Assembly: GCF_035083965.1 (NCBI RefSeq)
Contig: NC_089723.1
Coordinates: forward strand, 34,351,193 to 34,415,192
Direction: 5' to 3'
Source: Branchiostoma lanceolatum
Lineage: Eukaryota > Chordata > Leptocardii > Amphioxiformes > Branchiostomatidae
Length of the DNA: 64,000 nt
Each line of letters begins with the position of its first letter. Position 1 is the stretch's first letter. The translations under genes were made by a program, and so were the position numbers. The notes below the pieces were generated by a model. That model did no database searches. It had not been told where the DNA came from and was given only the letters and a program-made list of their open reading frames with translations. Below are positions 46,401-57,346 of the stretch, one piece after another.

Positions 46401-47380
46401 TAATGGCCTACGCGCTATCATACATATACGTATATTTACTTGTTCTTAAGCTATTTAACGTACGTTTTATAATGCGATGCTTCGATACAGACTGTGCATT
46501 TTAGAGAGTCGATTCAATGATACCATATGAAAAAAATCGTCTGAATTGCAATATTGTATACCTGATGACGATAATGTAATGTCCGTTTCATAACGATATC
46601 TTAGTAAAGTGGATTTTGTAGCGTATAACGCAAAATAACGATATCTTAGTCCCGAGACGATATCGTAGACGTAAAACGATATCGTTTTAATGTAAAAATA
46701 CGTTTATCGTAGACGTATTTTCGCTATTTAAAAGCACGTTTTTAAATACGATATTTTGACACGGAAATGATGCCATAGCTGTAGACGAATTAAGTTTATC
46801 TAAGGAACCTTTTTCAGTACGAAGTTTGACACGGAAATGATGCCATGGGCTTAAATACCGAAGCTGATAACATTTCATCACAGATTGACTTTCCCTTAGA
46901 TAGTGTTTCCTTGTGTGTAACGTAATTGTCCTACCTGTTATATGTTAATTCTATTAATATAGTTTATTCTGTCCGGTTTTAACATCTAAGTTCGTAATTG
47001 AGCCCCCTATGGTACCGGTGTGCTCGCAGATTGTATCGGATCAATCAATAAACAAATATGTTACATCAGATTTAGTAGTTCAATTGACGATACGTCAGGT
47101 AAAGCTACATTCTTCTCTTTCAGGAACGTGCGGACTACCATCGTTTCGCCCCGAACCCCGGACTGGTTGTGCTCCAGGAGACGACCTGGCCAACCCCCCT
47201 GGTGTTACCCTCCAGGCCTGTGCAGACGCTTGCTGTAACGACTCGAGATGCCTGTCGTTTCAGTACAACGTACACAACCAATGTTATTTGAAAAGCAAAC
47301 TTTGCTCTGTTGGGGAGAAACACTTTACACTAGCCGGCAACATGTACGATCGGATGGATTTACCAGGTTGGTGCATTTAA
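40485..47380 (+). CDS. Gene 5: block B copy of the TB-EGF-PAN-hevein-like-PAN protein
   Basis: Phase-1 exons: 40485-40545 (signal peptide), 41485-41631 (basic linker), 42040-42234 (TB), 42730-42804 ([11 protein letters not shown]), 42983-43108 (EGF; the first residue pair is GY instead of DY), possibly 43308-43400 (half EGF, open here but with the last Cys changed to Tyr), 44003-44071 (69-bp exon, open here), 44503-44745 (PAN), 46196-46375 (hevein-like), 47030-47098 (69-bp exon) and 47124-47380 (PAN, stop TAA). As in gene 2 the knot is decayed (47780-47947). The first PAN exon and its downstream flank are closer to the second PAN unit than to the block A counterpart. Function is inferred as in gene 2: a secreted, carbohydrate- or protein-binding modular protein. 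Confidence 0.6.
41710..41768 (+). ncRNA. Hammerhead ribozyme-like motif, block B
   Basis: CTGAAGA at 41729-41735, stem II GGTGAC/GTCACC, GAAA at 41754-41757 and GTC. The core is unchanged from 19825-19880. Confidence 0.65.
43308..43400 (+). pseudogene. Half EGF exon of gene 5 (open but incomplete)
   Basis: A 93-bp phase-1 exon-like stretch with splice-like borders. It reads open ([15 protein letters not shown]), but the final cysteine is Tyr (TAC for TGC) and the first part of the EGF is missing, so a normal fold is unlikely. Confidence 0.5.
44880..46765. mobile_element. Foldback-like element around the hevein-like exon, block B
   Basis: The left arm is split by an insertion (44880-44906 and 45870-46159) and the right arm is 46413-46765. 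The 180-bp hevein-like exon at 46196-46375 fills nearly all of the ~250 bp between the arms, because the 650-bp stretch present in block A is absent here. Confidence 0.7.
44907..45869. mobile_element. piggyBac-like non-autonomous element (block B only)
   Basis: A ~960-bp insertion with inverted ends ACCCTCATACACCCGAAC / GTTCGGGTGTATGAGGGT. An internal palindrome GGGGTCAAAAATGACCCC lies near each end. There is no transposase. CCCT-type termini with a GGGGTCA motif recall piggyBac-type MITEs, but the flanks (TGAA / TTAC) are not an intact TTAA duplication, so the class is tentative. It is absent at the same site in block A, so it was inserted after the duplication or lost from A. Confidence 0.7.
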
Positions 47381-47779
47381 TCAAGTCATGGCAGCATTTA
47401 TTAGAGGGGAACTTAACAGCAGAAGCTGTAGACGAATTAAGTTTATTTAAGGAACCATTTCAGTACGACATTTTGACACGGAATTGATGCCATGGGCTTA
47501 AATACCGAAGCTAATAACATTTCATCACAGATTGACTTTACCTTAGATAGTGTTTCCTTGTGTGTAACGTAATTGTCCTACCTGTTACATGTTAATTCTA
47601 TCAATATAGTTTATTCTGTCCGGTTTTTAACATCTAAGTACGTAATCGAGCCCCCTTTAATGCTATGGTACCGGTGTCCTCGCAGATTGTATCGGATCAA
47701 TCAATAAACAAATATGTTACATCAGATTTAGTAGTTCAATTGACGATACATCAGGTAAAGCTACATTCTTCTCTTTCAG

Positions 47780-47947
47780 GAACCACGGTCCCACCGACCA
47801 CAACATCCCAGCCCACTACGACCACGACCGAGACACAAGGTCATCGTGGTCAAGACCGGGGACCCACCCAAGGTTGGCTCGGACATGATCTTGGTCAAGG
47901 CTAGCTGTAGCTGTCACGTGATCTCACCCAAGCTCGATCGCGAATAG
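47780..47947 (+). pseudogene. Cystine-knot exon remnant, block B
   Basis: Same hinge-to-tail join as 25593-25760, with further decay (Trp to Ser in the WDM motif, ILVKAS). The hinge frame stops at 47904 and the CSC frame at 47945-47947. Confidence 0.8.
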
Positions 47948-50466
47948 TGGGAGTTCAGTTAGTTGTGCCCAAAGAGATACCTTATGCAACGGCCATTACT
48001 TGGACTGTGGTGCAACGTTGTCCAAAGAGGACGAAAGAGACTCGGCAACCATAATAGGTTTGGATAGCGTATGGGGAAACAAAGGTACAGGAGGCAGAGT
48101 TAAATCGTGAGGAGACCGAGGAGATCACTTAACAATATAGCCGGTCACGCGAGAATACGTTACCGTGGTGAGTCGATAGGAGTTTGAGAAGAGCAGAGTC
48201 GAGAAGGGCCTCGGTCTTGATTAACAGTGCCACATATTGTGAAGAAAGTGCACCGTATTTAAAACTAGAGTTCCACGAACACATTATCTTCGCCAAATAA
48301 TCAAGGCTTATTATGGATAGTGATTAAGGCTTTAATATCACCACCTGCAAATTTGATCATACACCATACTGTTTGGAAGATATGAGGGGGGGGGCAGTCT
48401 AGATAGGGTTAAAAATCATTTGGTGGTACAGGACTGCCACATGAGGTCACATCCCCCGTGAATGAGAACACTGACAGTCATCTTCGACTTCGAAGGACTA
48501 CCAAGGGTACAGGACTAACTATGTGTCTAGTGTGCAGATATATGTTAAAACTGGTCATAAAAACATAAGAGTATGTTGATATTACATGGGCCACAAAGGT
48601 TTGATATTGCAGTGCCGTAAGTTGAAAGTGATGATGAAATGATACAGTCAATATATGTGAATAGAATAAATCTTTATTACATATCATACAAATTTTGAAA
48701 GACATAGTAAATATGACTTTTCCTTACCTAGCAGTGGTGCAGTTTTGGAGCAGTGTACTCTCCAAACAGGACAGTGGGTCCGGCAGGTTTTTGACGTGTT
48801 TTTTGGTGTTTTTGTCGGACTTTCTATTTTGTCCCCTTTTTGTTATGTCGCCAACGTGCTTTGGACAAAAATGCCTAAACTAAACACGTGAAAAACCAGC
48901 CGGACCCACACCTCTGCTTGGAGAGTAGTGCTGTGCTCCATTTGTTTATATGACCTACTTTTGCCAGGCCATCTGTTTATATGACCTGTTTACGAAGACA
49001 CTGTCACATGTTTGAGAGTCCCAATATGAAATGCAGCGGATTTACTAACTTTCCTCACTAATTATGACAATTAGCTCCAGATTTGTATAATCATTCGTTG
49101 ATTATGTAAAGCACTATCTGAGCTATCTACATACCAAACATCACGGCGATCTGTCGACCCCTTCTAAAGTTATTCATGTCCGAAGGTCAAAACAAAAACA
49201 CCCACTGCATTTCCAAACAAGCCGCTAGGGGGCCCAAATTTACACAACTTACTCCCTTTGGCATGAACTATCTACCACAAATCATGACCATATTACTTGC
49301 AGAAAATATGCCCTCAAATTTTGAAGCTCGGCTGAGTACCTTAGGTACCCCCTAGAAGGCCCATTATCGAACTTGATCTTCCTTTCTGTAAACACTACCC
49401 ACCCACTAAATATCATGCAGAACCATCGACAGCTTCTCGAGTACCCGCTGCAGTACCGACGGAAAATGCCAGGGGAACCATTTTTGAACTTGACCTCCGT
49501 TCTCACAACCGCTATTCACCTTTAAAAAAATCATGAAGATCCATCAACGTTTCCGTCACTTTTTTTGCCTACATACGAACACACAAAAATGCAAAGTCCG
49601 CTGCAGTACTGTTGGAAAATGCCAGGTAAACCATTTTCGAACTTGACCTTCCTTTGCACAACCACTACACACCTACCGAAAATCATGAAGATCCATCAAA
49701 GATTTCTCAAGTTATGCTCTTGACATACCTACAGACCCACCCCTCAGCTGGCGTAAACGAAAACATAATCTTCTCGGCGAAGATAATAAAGTGCCACCCA
49801 TTGTAAAAAAAGTGTCTCGATAACATGTGTGTTAAATGTATGTGGTGTAATTGCTAGCCCTTGTTTTTCATTTATTGTCCTTCCAATTGCGATTTTTCCC
49901 CGCCCCGTCATTGTCAACAGGAGTCGAGATAAAATGCAATAAAAGACCATCTGACACTGCAATTGCAAAGTAGGCAAAGGCCCATCTAGAAAATCCGTAA
50001 ACATTAAAATGCTGAATCATGTGACTTGTCCACAACAACAGGAAACACGTGCAGTATAAACAGACTTATCCTGCTTTATTCTGAGAACTTCTGTGTTTAC
50101 TTGACTTGACTACTTTCATTACGTTCTGTGTACCAAGTATAAGATCACAGAGGGTTAACGTTGGGCTGTACCTTTATTTAATGATAGACGTATCAAAGTT
50201 CACTTTCACGGGTTTACGTGGTGTCCAAAATATACGTTCATAGCAGCTACCACTATCTTAGACCTTGAGTAAAATCCTGACAACTCCAAGACTTCGTTTC
50301 AGCCAGGGAAAGTTCTCTCCTGTTGTGACAGGAAGTTAGCGCCATCAAAACATGGGCCCGTTGATTGACGGTTCGCCAGACGGCGTGTTTTGCCTCTACA
50401 TAAACGGCTGTGTCAGGACGCCGTCTGTTGTTCAGAACCTTCACTTCGCTAGGCGCACGGCTCAAG
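47948..50466. other. Filler between genes 5 and 6
   Basis: 47950-48260 resembles the 3' tail of gene 6 (AGACCGAGGAGAT, GAGAAGGGCCTCGG) and is old 3' flank. 48280-48750 is unclassified. 48758-48925 is a MITE, and 48980-49790 is a copy of the dispersed repeat ending CTTCTCGGCGAAGATAATAA. 49790-50466 is the conserved upstream region of gene 6. No exon was found. Confidence 0.55.
48758..48925. mobile_element. Hairpin MITE with CTCTCC...GGAGAG ends
   Basis: A 168-bp inverted-repeat element. Its arms carry GTGGGTCCGGCAGGTTTTT and the complement, and its right end CCTCTGCTTGGAGAG is the same as in 6254-6466. TA flanks both sides, a possible target duplication. Confidence 0.75.
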
Positions 50467-52261
50467 ATGGCTGCTTCTGTGATTCTTCTCGTCTGCTGTC
50501 TGTCTCTTCACAGTATCTTCGACGTTGGTAAGTCATCGTTTGTATCATTTTGTTTCTTGGGAGTAAAAGAGAAAGGTTTGTTTGGCCCGTGTTTGGATTG
50601 AATCTGTTAGATGTGATCTTTTATATCTGTCGGAGTGGGTTAGATGGAAAGACGGCACCGTACCACCAAGCTACTTTTGCCGTTTTCGCAACACCAAGTA
50701 TACTTGCGTTTGAAAATGAAACAGCTGTCTATGTGCTATTTCCTATGTTAGCTGACGTTGTTTTTTTCGTGAGATATATGTCTGGATATTGCTGCATAGA
50801 GCTTAAAAGTGAGGAATTGTCTTTTACGAAATAACAAGACACGATGTTAAGATGAAAAGTAGGCTTCCTAAAACGTTATGTGTTGTGGAAACAGGTTTTT
50901 CAGTAGTCTAAAAGAAGCAGGTGGTACGGCTCTACTGAGTTCGACTTCGAGTTGTACGTGCTGTTGGCAGTTGTTCAAATGGACATAGCTGACGGACAAA
51001 ATGCAGGTTTTTTTTATCACAGATATCTGTGTAACTTTGCGGTAATGTGGTGATAAATATATATGATAAAGGAACTCTCATGTTTGGGTGTAAAAAACAG
51101 ATAACAGGATGTTGCGCTTACCGTAGTTCCAAAGAATTACCTCAGGTAACGACTAGTATCATGATACTTTATTAAAGAAATCTTCTTGTGCTTTATTGGT
51201 ATAGTGGAAAACCTTTATACCAAAGCTATTGAGGGGGACTAGTCTCCAGTTTTCTGCTTGGAGAGTGACAGTTTTGCCTTTGTCTTTTCTTTAAAGCGGA
51301 TGCCGGGATCTCTCCTTCGCGAGGACGTGACCGCAGACTCTCCCCCATCCGTCGGCCAGGGTTTGCCTGGCCTCGCGGCCTCCCTCGATCCAACCCATTG
51401 TGGAAGAGGTTCTGGGAACGTTTCCGTCCCAAAGAAACCACGGTCCCACCGACAACCACGGTCCCACCGACCACAACACCCCAGCCGACTACGACCGCGA
51501 CCGAGACGACCACACCGCCACCGTTACCAGCCCACGACAGTGCGGCGGTTGGTCTTTGCGACACCGAAGAGTTCAGTAACTCGCTCTCGTGTAAGCTGGA
51601 GCGCGAATATCCAGATATTCAGGACGGTCTCCTCACCAAATTCGGCGAAAAGTTGTTCCTGGAGCCCAATCGGCAGCCAGCCGGGGCGGACGGCGCGGGG
51701 AAGAAGTCGTGCGGCACGAGGAGAATTCCGACTTTACACGACAAGAAAGGGGAAACACTCGGCGTTGATGTTGGACTTCCCGACGTAGAGTGTGAAACAT
51801 TGAGGCCTACATTAGTGAAGCCAGGCTCAGAATTGGTCCCAGTTGTCCCCGGCGGTGCCCCTGACCCAGAAACCGCCTTCAACCCGTGCGGATACTCGGC
51901 CAACATGGTGTCCCCGATCCACGCCGTGACGGTCAGCGGGGAGACGGTGGAACTCTGGGCGGGGACGCAGCGAGGGCTGCTCCGGCAGCAGAAGTTCCGC
52001 GAGGTCAAGTGCACCAGCTCCACCCCGAACCACCAGGGTTGCGAGGGGAAGTGCGTGGAGGAGAACACGTGGCACAAGGCCATCGTGGTCAAGTCCGGGG
52101 ACCCGCCCAAGGTCGGCTGGGACATGATCGTGGTCAAGGCCAGCTGCAGCTGTCACGTCATCACGCCCAAGACCCTCTTCACGAAGAGGGGTGAAACACT
52201 GGGTGAAACAAGGGTGCAGGAGGCAGAGCTGGCTCGCGAGGAGCCCGAGGAGATGCCATGA
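50467..52261 (+). CDS. Gene 6: short secreted neurotrophin-like cystine-knot protein, block B
   Basis: Two exons, 50467-50527 (signal peptide [18 protein letters not shown]) and 51297-52261, phase 1; 341 aa. The order matches gene 3: dibasic pro-segment (SRGRDRRLSPIRR), [21 protein letters not shown] hinge, GLCDTEEF pro-region, and a knot with spacings 40/9/3/30/1 (NPC, VKC, GC, KC, SCSC). This copy keeps a longer C-terminal tail rich in Glu/Arg (CHVITPKTLFTKRGETLG... to EEPEEMP) that probably reflects the ancestral end. AATAAA lies 3 bases after the stop codon. The start codon context lacks the CAACATGG of its paralogues (CAAGATGG). A secreted dimeric ligand is inferred from the family pattern. 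Confidence 0.8.
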
Positions 52262-52263
52262 GC

Positions 52264-52269
52264 AATAAA
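52264..52269 (+). promoter_or_regulatory. Candidate poly(A) signal of gene 6
   Basis: AATAAA directly after the stop codon (TGAGCAATAAAG). If used, the 3' UTR would be only ~20-30 nt. Confidence 0.45.
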
Positions 52270-53920
52270 GCCGCACGAGAAAGCGTCGCTATGGTGAGTT
52301 AATAGTAGCCTTGAAAAGAGCAGGGTCGAGAAGGGCCTCGGACTTGATGATTGATTAACAGTGCCACACATTGTGAAGAAAGTGCACCGTATTGAAATAA
52401 AAGGAAATCTATAAATGCCACGAATTGTAAACAAGTGTCATGGTCTCGATAACATATCGTGCATATCATTCCAGATGAGTGAGTAGCTTTTAAAGAAAGT
52501 TGAGTTCTTTATATCATTTTGCATCATTTTCATTTGATCATGATTATGCAAAGCACTACACATTTTACGTGATCATACGAAGTATTGAATACTGTTTCTT
52601 TATATGTACATGTACTCTGCTTTCAAATGTATGGTTAATGAGAGATTATTAAATCAATGACATAAAAAGGAATATAGTCTGTCCTCTGTCTGCTGTTACA
52701 TTTCAGAGTTGGTGTTCGCCACCACCTCACCTGTAATGGTATACCTGACAAGTACATATAATTCCTTGAAAAGATACATGGCAGGTACTACAAAATATGT
52801 AAATGATATTGCACCACAGCATTACAGAAGCCGGTACAGTTACCGTAAAGCTGTCTGTCAGACCTCTTAGTCTTCCCCACAGAAAACTTAGAAACATCTA
52901 TGAGCACCGACCTGCTTTCTGAATAAATACTTTAGCATAATGTGATATCACATTAGATCTAGAGTACCTTAGCATGCATCCCCCACCCCCACCCCCTTAC
53001 AGTGACATGTATATGGCTGTAACTCAGTATAGTCATGATAGTGAATGCCTGGTAAGATGTCGTCTACCTGAGATAAACTGTGTGCTGAGAGTTAGTTGAA
53101 AACACGGCAGGCTGGGTTATGTAACTTGGCACGCGAAGTTGGTCCAAATCCAAGTTGATGGCCAGAACAAACAAGCCGCACGGCGAAAACAGGGGTATCC
53201 ATCAACTGACCGTGACATTTTCCCTATCTCACTGGACCCGCGGCACGCTGGCGACCTCGTTGCGTCCTAAATTGTCTTTGTCTTACCCTTCATTTTATAA
53301 TGGAAATATCATACAAAACGTACAAGTATGACTGAAAAGACAACAAAACACAAAGCGTAAAAGTCGATGAAAGTCGTATGAAATTCGTTGAGCGCGCTGT
53401 CAAATCGCTTGGTCGCAGCGAGGTCGCCAACGTGTCACGGGTCATCATTTTGTACTTATTCATGTACCGGACTGCCAGGCACAAACAAGGATTGAAATTC
53501 GAAAGTGAGAGAAATTCATGTATTCGGTGAAGAAATTCCAACTGGTGACATACTATCAGCGTAGTCTCTTCGGAACATTTGCGTGCGACCTCCGAGTTGT
53601 TATTTTGCCCTTAGAACCTGTGGCGTGATCGCATAATTTACACCAGTCTGACAAGGGATGAAAAACACTTTCTCAGCCCACAAAATACTGTCAGAACCTC
53701 CCGGAGACAAACAAGAATGTTGTCAGTAGTCCAAACAGCTGTCACGGCGCTACTGAGCTACTGACGGCTAACCAGGGGGTGACGGCGCGAGGATAAGCAC
53801 GACAAGACGCAGCTGTTCGCGACTTGCCAAGCTCAGCAAGAACTGCCAATTCAGAGAGAAAGATCGAAGAGTGTGAGAGTTTGCGACCAACTGGAAAACG
53901 TCCATATACCGCGGCGAGCC
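52270..53920. other. Intergenic region between gene 6 and the antistasin-knot gene
   Basis: Gene 6 3' flank to ~52430, then unique AT-rich sequence and a MITE at 53227-53446. The ~180 bp before 53921 is the likely 5' UTR/promoter of the next gene. It shows no similarity to the leader of genes 1-6. Confidence 0.5.
53227..53446. mobile_element. MITE with GGACCCGCGGCACGCTGG termini, second copy
   Basis: About 220 bp with inverted ends (ACTGGACCCGCGGCACGCTG and a diverged complement). The interior matches the element at 7064-7305 in reverse orientation. Confidence 0.75.
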
Positions 53921-55005
53921 ATGAAGCTGTTTGGAGAGGCGACTGTTGTAGTCGTTGTGTCACTGCTCTGCGTCTGTCAAGGTACGTTTTCACTTCAGGT
54001 TTTAGACTGTAGACTAGTTGCAGCATAGGCTGTAGGCCTCGGAAGGAGAGTCTATATACTGTATATACCGAATATATACCGGGGTATCGGGTGATAGGCT
54101 GGGCGGATCCCGAACTTACCCGAAAGCCGACCTCGCCCGAAGTGCGCCCGAAGGGCGCTCGTAGGTGGGCGCCCGAAGGGCGCCCCACGGCGCCGCAGGC
54201 GCTAAGCGAATTCCTCGCGTAAGCGAGCGGCTGTCTCACATTGGACGACGGGGGGCCGTCGGGAGTATTTGCATAACTATGGGGTAGGATGTCTTACGCA
54301 ACTGCTCAGCGGGGAAGACAAACTCGCTATTGTTTTGAGTCCGCGGAGCTGAGGCCTACTGCCCATGGTTGCAGGGAATGGCCATTGAACGAACTGTTTA
54401 ATAGATATTCAATCTGTGAGACAACGTGCTCCTCTGATTTTCTAACCAATATTCTGGTGTCCACGTGCATGAGATAGACATAAGATGTTGCAGTCATACT
54501 AACATATGAGAAACTACACTGTTACGGTTAAAAATGCGATATAGCTTATACGATGATTTCAGATGGGTAGACAGTGTTTCAATTCGCCTTTATCGCATTG
54601 GTTCTAAGATGTACGTTTTCACGTTGAATTAATCATGTTGTCTATACGTACGTTCCCCGCGTATTCTGTACTTTTGGTACACTGCAACATCACGAAATGT
54701 TTTGTTTTTTTCAGGGCAAGGTAGAGGCAGACTTTCCTTTCCACGCATGCGCGGTCGCATGCTTCTGCCTGAGCCAGGCCTGCAGTTATGCCGTCCGTCG
54801 CCATGCGCGCTGCAGTGTGAGTATGGACGGGAGATCGACGCAAGGGGCTGTGCCGTTTGTAGATGTCAGGCAGGTAGGCATGAGGTCGCTACCAGTGAGT
54901 GAGTGTGTGTGTATGTGTGTGTGTGTGTGTGTGTGTATGTGTGTGCGCGCGTGTGTGTGTCTGTGTGTGTGTGTATGTGTGTGTGTCTGTGTGTGTGTGT
55001 GCGTG

Positions 55006-55088
<83 letters not shown>

Positions 55089-57346
55089 AATTAGAATCAC
55101 TGAGTATACGTAACTGTACTTAGCATAGATATAACTGCATAGTCTTACTTTGCAGTTTAGACTGTCAGAAATACACAAGTGACAAATTTTTAAATTTTGC
55201 TGATCATTGATTGTTTACACTTGCAGCTCCGGAGATACCCACCACAGAAAGCCCAGCAGACCTGGAGCAGACAGCCCCAGTGCCTCTAGATCTGACAACA
55301 GGTGATCACAGAATGAACATTTCCGAAATGTTTAAAGACTATCGGACAACTTGTTAGAAAATGTTTGATGCTCCCATGTATCATTAAATCTTACATGGTG
55401 TGTTATATAGACCGATAACGGCGCATAATGTTTGACCTCGATGTTACCATGAGTAATGATGGCATTGATGTAGACAATCTGTGAAAAGAAATCTTGCTTG
55501 GTTTTTCTCACAGTACCTAGCGACTTTGGCGAGTTCTGCAGGCAGGAGCAGAACAGTAACCTTTCCTCCTGCCTCCTGCAAAGTGAGCGACCAGACGACT
55601 TTACACACTACATCACCAGGTAACGTGGCGTCCCTTTCAGTGGCACTATTAGAACAACTAATGTTTGTATACCTCATAGTTGTGTCAAAATGTCAAAGCA
55701 GGGCACTTTTATATACCTGATGTCATGTAAGAACGAACATATAATAGGCAAAATATGTAGTCATGTTTACAAATGTTTCAAAAAGAGAGAAGAAACTACT
55801 AGGTGACCAACATTAGTTTAGCAATAGTTCTCAGTTTGTCTATCTTTTAGTTTTCCAATGTTAGAATGTAGCTGCTTATTAATTCATGTTTTGCATTATG
55901 CTTCTTATAGACCGCTTGTGGTCATATATGCATTTAGCCCATCTGGGCAGGAATATGCAATAAAGACTATTACTATTGATGTTGGTGATGTAAACATTGA
56001 AATTAAATCAGTAAAACGGGAAGTACACACTGTCTATTTCCCTCCATTCTATTTTTCACTTGCAGCTCTGTTTGATCCCCGTTCAACGTTTCGGACGAAA
56101 ATTTCAGCTATTTTCTTCATTTGTGTGCATCTATCAACGTTGTTTATACTTTAGGTTTGGACTGGATGCGTTTGGTGTTGACCCAGAGGACTACGCAAAC
56201 CTGACCGTTCCGCAGGGCAACGACACGAAGTACGTGTATTTGGAACCTTTACATGTCATGATAGGTTGAAGGCAGTGATGTTGGTGTCATACAGCAGGTT
56301 GGAAAAATGTACAAATGTACATCTATATGTATCTCGTTTGTGCTGTTGAGAAAGTACTAGACTGCTAACACATTTCTAAGAATACAATACTGACCAGTAT
56401 AGTATGTATATCTACAGAATTAAGTTGTTGCACGTTAGCGTTGAAAGATTCCTTCTGCGGCTCACATAAATCTACACAATAATACATCAATATCAAAACA
56501 TCTGTTTATTCTTTTCCTAGACTCTCCATCCATCCACAGAGCGGCCTAGAGTCCCTCAACCCGTGCGCGAGAGAATCCAAGTTTGTTAATCTCAGGACGG
56601 CCCGAAATCGGAAAGATGAGGAGGTACGTTTTGTATGGCTATTGTCAATGCTTTGGGGCAGATGAACAAAGTAGAGAAAGAGGTTCATGTGATTTTTATC
56701 CTAACTTCATACAAGCATGACAAGTTGTGAAGCATTTTCTTCTCAGCGAAAACATGCATCTATCTAATGGCTTGGTCACATACGACGTACGATCGTCGCA
56801 CGATCGCAAACTGAGGGCATTCCTGGGATAGCTGTGCATGTGTCGTACGAAATTCAGCTTCCTTGGTACCGAAAAGACTGTCATAAATCCTTTTCAGTGA
56901 TTGGCTTTTTGACGGCCTTCTAGACGACATCAAAATCATACGACGGTCTTCGACGAATGTGCCGCACCGTTTCCTAAGGAAGGTAAACATATTGACGAGG
57001 CGTCTGTCCAGAAAAAACGTTGTTCTACGAGCAAATATACATCATACTAGTAATATCTTTGATTTTTCTGACAACCCGACAATGGTCTATATGTCGTATT
57101 CAGGTTGAGCTGTGGGTGGGCTCGGACAGGAACGGACGCACCAAACTACAGCTGATGCACGAGGTGAGGTGCAGAAGCGCCACCCCAGTCCACCACGGCT
57201 GTGGTACTGCATCGGCCGGCGGATTCTGCACTGAGGAGAAAACTCTGCAGAGGGCGTACGTGATCTCCAAGGACACGCTGAAGCCGCGCCCGGACTGGAT
57301 CTATGTCAAAACAAGTTGCAGTTGTCACGTCGAGGGGTTGGGATAG
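53921..57346 (+). CDS. Gene 7: antistasin-cystine-knot secreted protein (neurotrophin-like)
   Basis: Seven exons: 53921-53981 (signal peptide MKLFGEATVVVVVSLLCVCQ), 54715-54873 (antistasin-like domain, CRPSPCALQCEYGREID, GCAVCRCQ), 55227-55301 (Thr/Pro/Glu linker), 55514-55619, 56155-56229, 56521-56623 and 57104-57346 (stop TAG). Phases are 1,1,1,2,2,0; 273 aa. The part from 55514 on aligns with the last exon of genes 1/3/4/6: FCRQEQNSNLSSC corresponds to [20 protein letters not shown] to NPCGYSA, and VELWVGSDRNG to [10 protein letters not shown]. Knot spacing is C-x41-C-x9-C-x8-C-x29-C-S-C (ending SCSCHV), very close to the published neurotrophin order. N-glycosylation sites NLT and NDT lie before the knot. 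Antistasin domains are serine-protease inhibitors; on a ligand precursor this may gate maturation (inference). It is a probable relative of the ancestral gene of the tandem family because it keeps introns in the knot region. Confidence 0.8.
54110..54240. repeat. GC-rich palindrome cluster
   Basis: Intron 1 of gene 7 contains several overlapping palindromes such as GCGCCCGAAGGGCGC, GGGCGCCC and CTCGCGTAAGCGAG within ~130 bp, in otherwise AT-rich surroundings. No coding or RNA gene match was recognised. Confidence 0.7.
54900..55086. repeat. (GT)n microsatellite
   Basis: About 190 bp of GT with sparse TATG and GCGC interruptions, 27 bp after the donor of the antistasin exon. Confidence 0.95.
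56771..56975. mobile_element. MITE-like repeat with GGTCACATA ends
   Basis: A ~200-bp repeat in the intron before the last exon of gene 7. It starts TTGGTCACATACGACG and shares AAACTGAGGGCATTC and CATACGACGGTCTT with 61021-61217. Confidence 0.6.

Larger units (their letters stand above)
31441..52400. repeat. Tandem segmental duplication, block B
   Basis: Second copy of the block, carrying genes 4, 5 and 6 in the same order and orientation as genes 1, 2 and 3. Private features are a ~960-bp piggyBac-like insertion at 44907-45869 and a different filler between genes 5 and 6 (48100-50200). It lacks the mosaic filler seen at 26000-29000 in block A. Confidence 0.9.

Noticed and set aside
53742-54239. 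A 165-codon minus-strand frame across the gene 7 start
   Set aside because: It overlaps the signal-peptide exon and the GC palindromes, with no recognisable domain; probably chance openness.
54786-55178. Open frames in the (GT)n tract
   Set aside because: Simple-repeat translation (Cys-Val or His-Thr), not genes.
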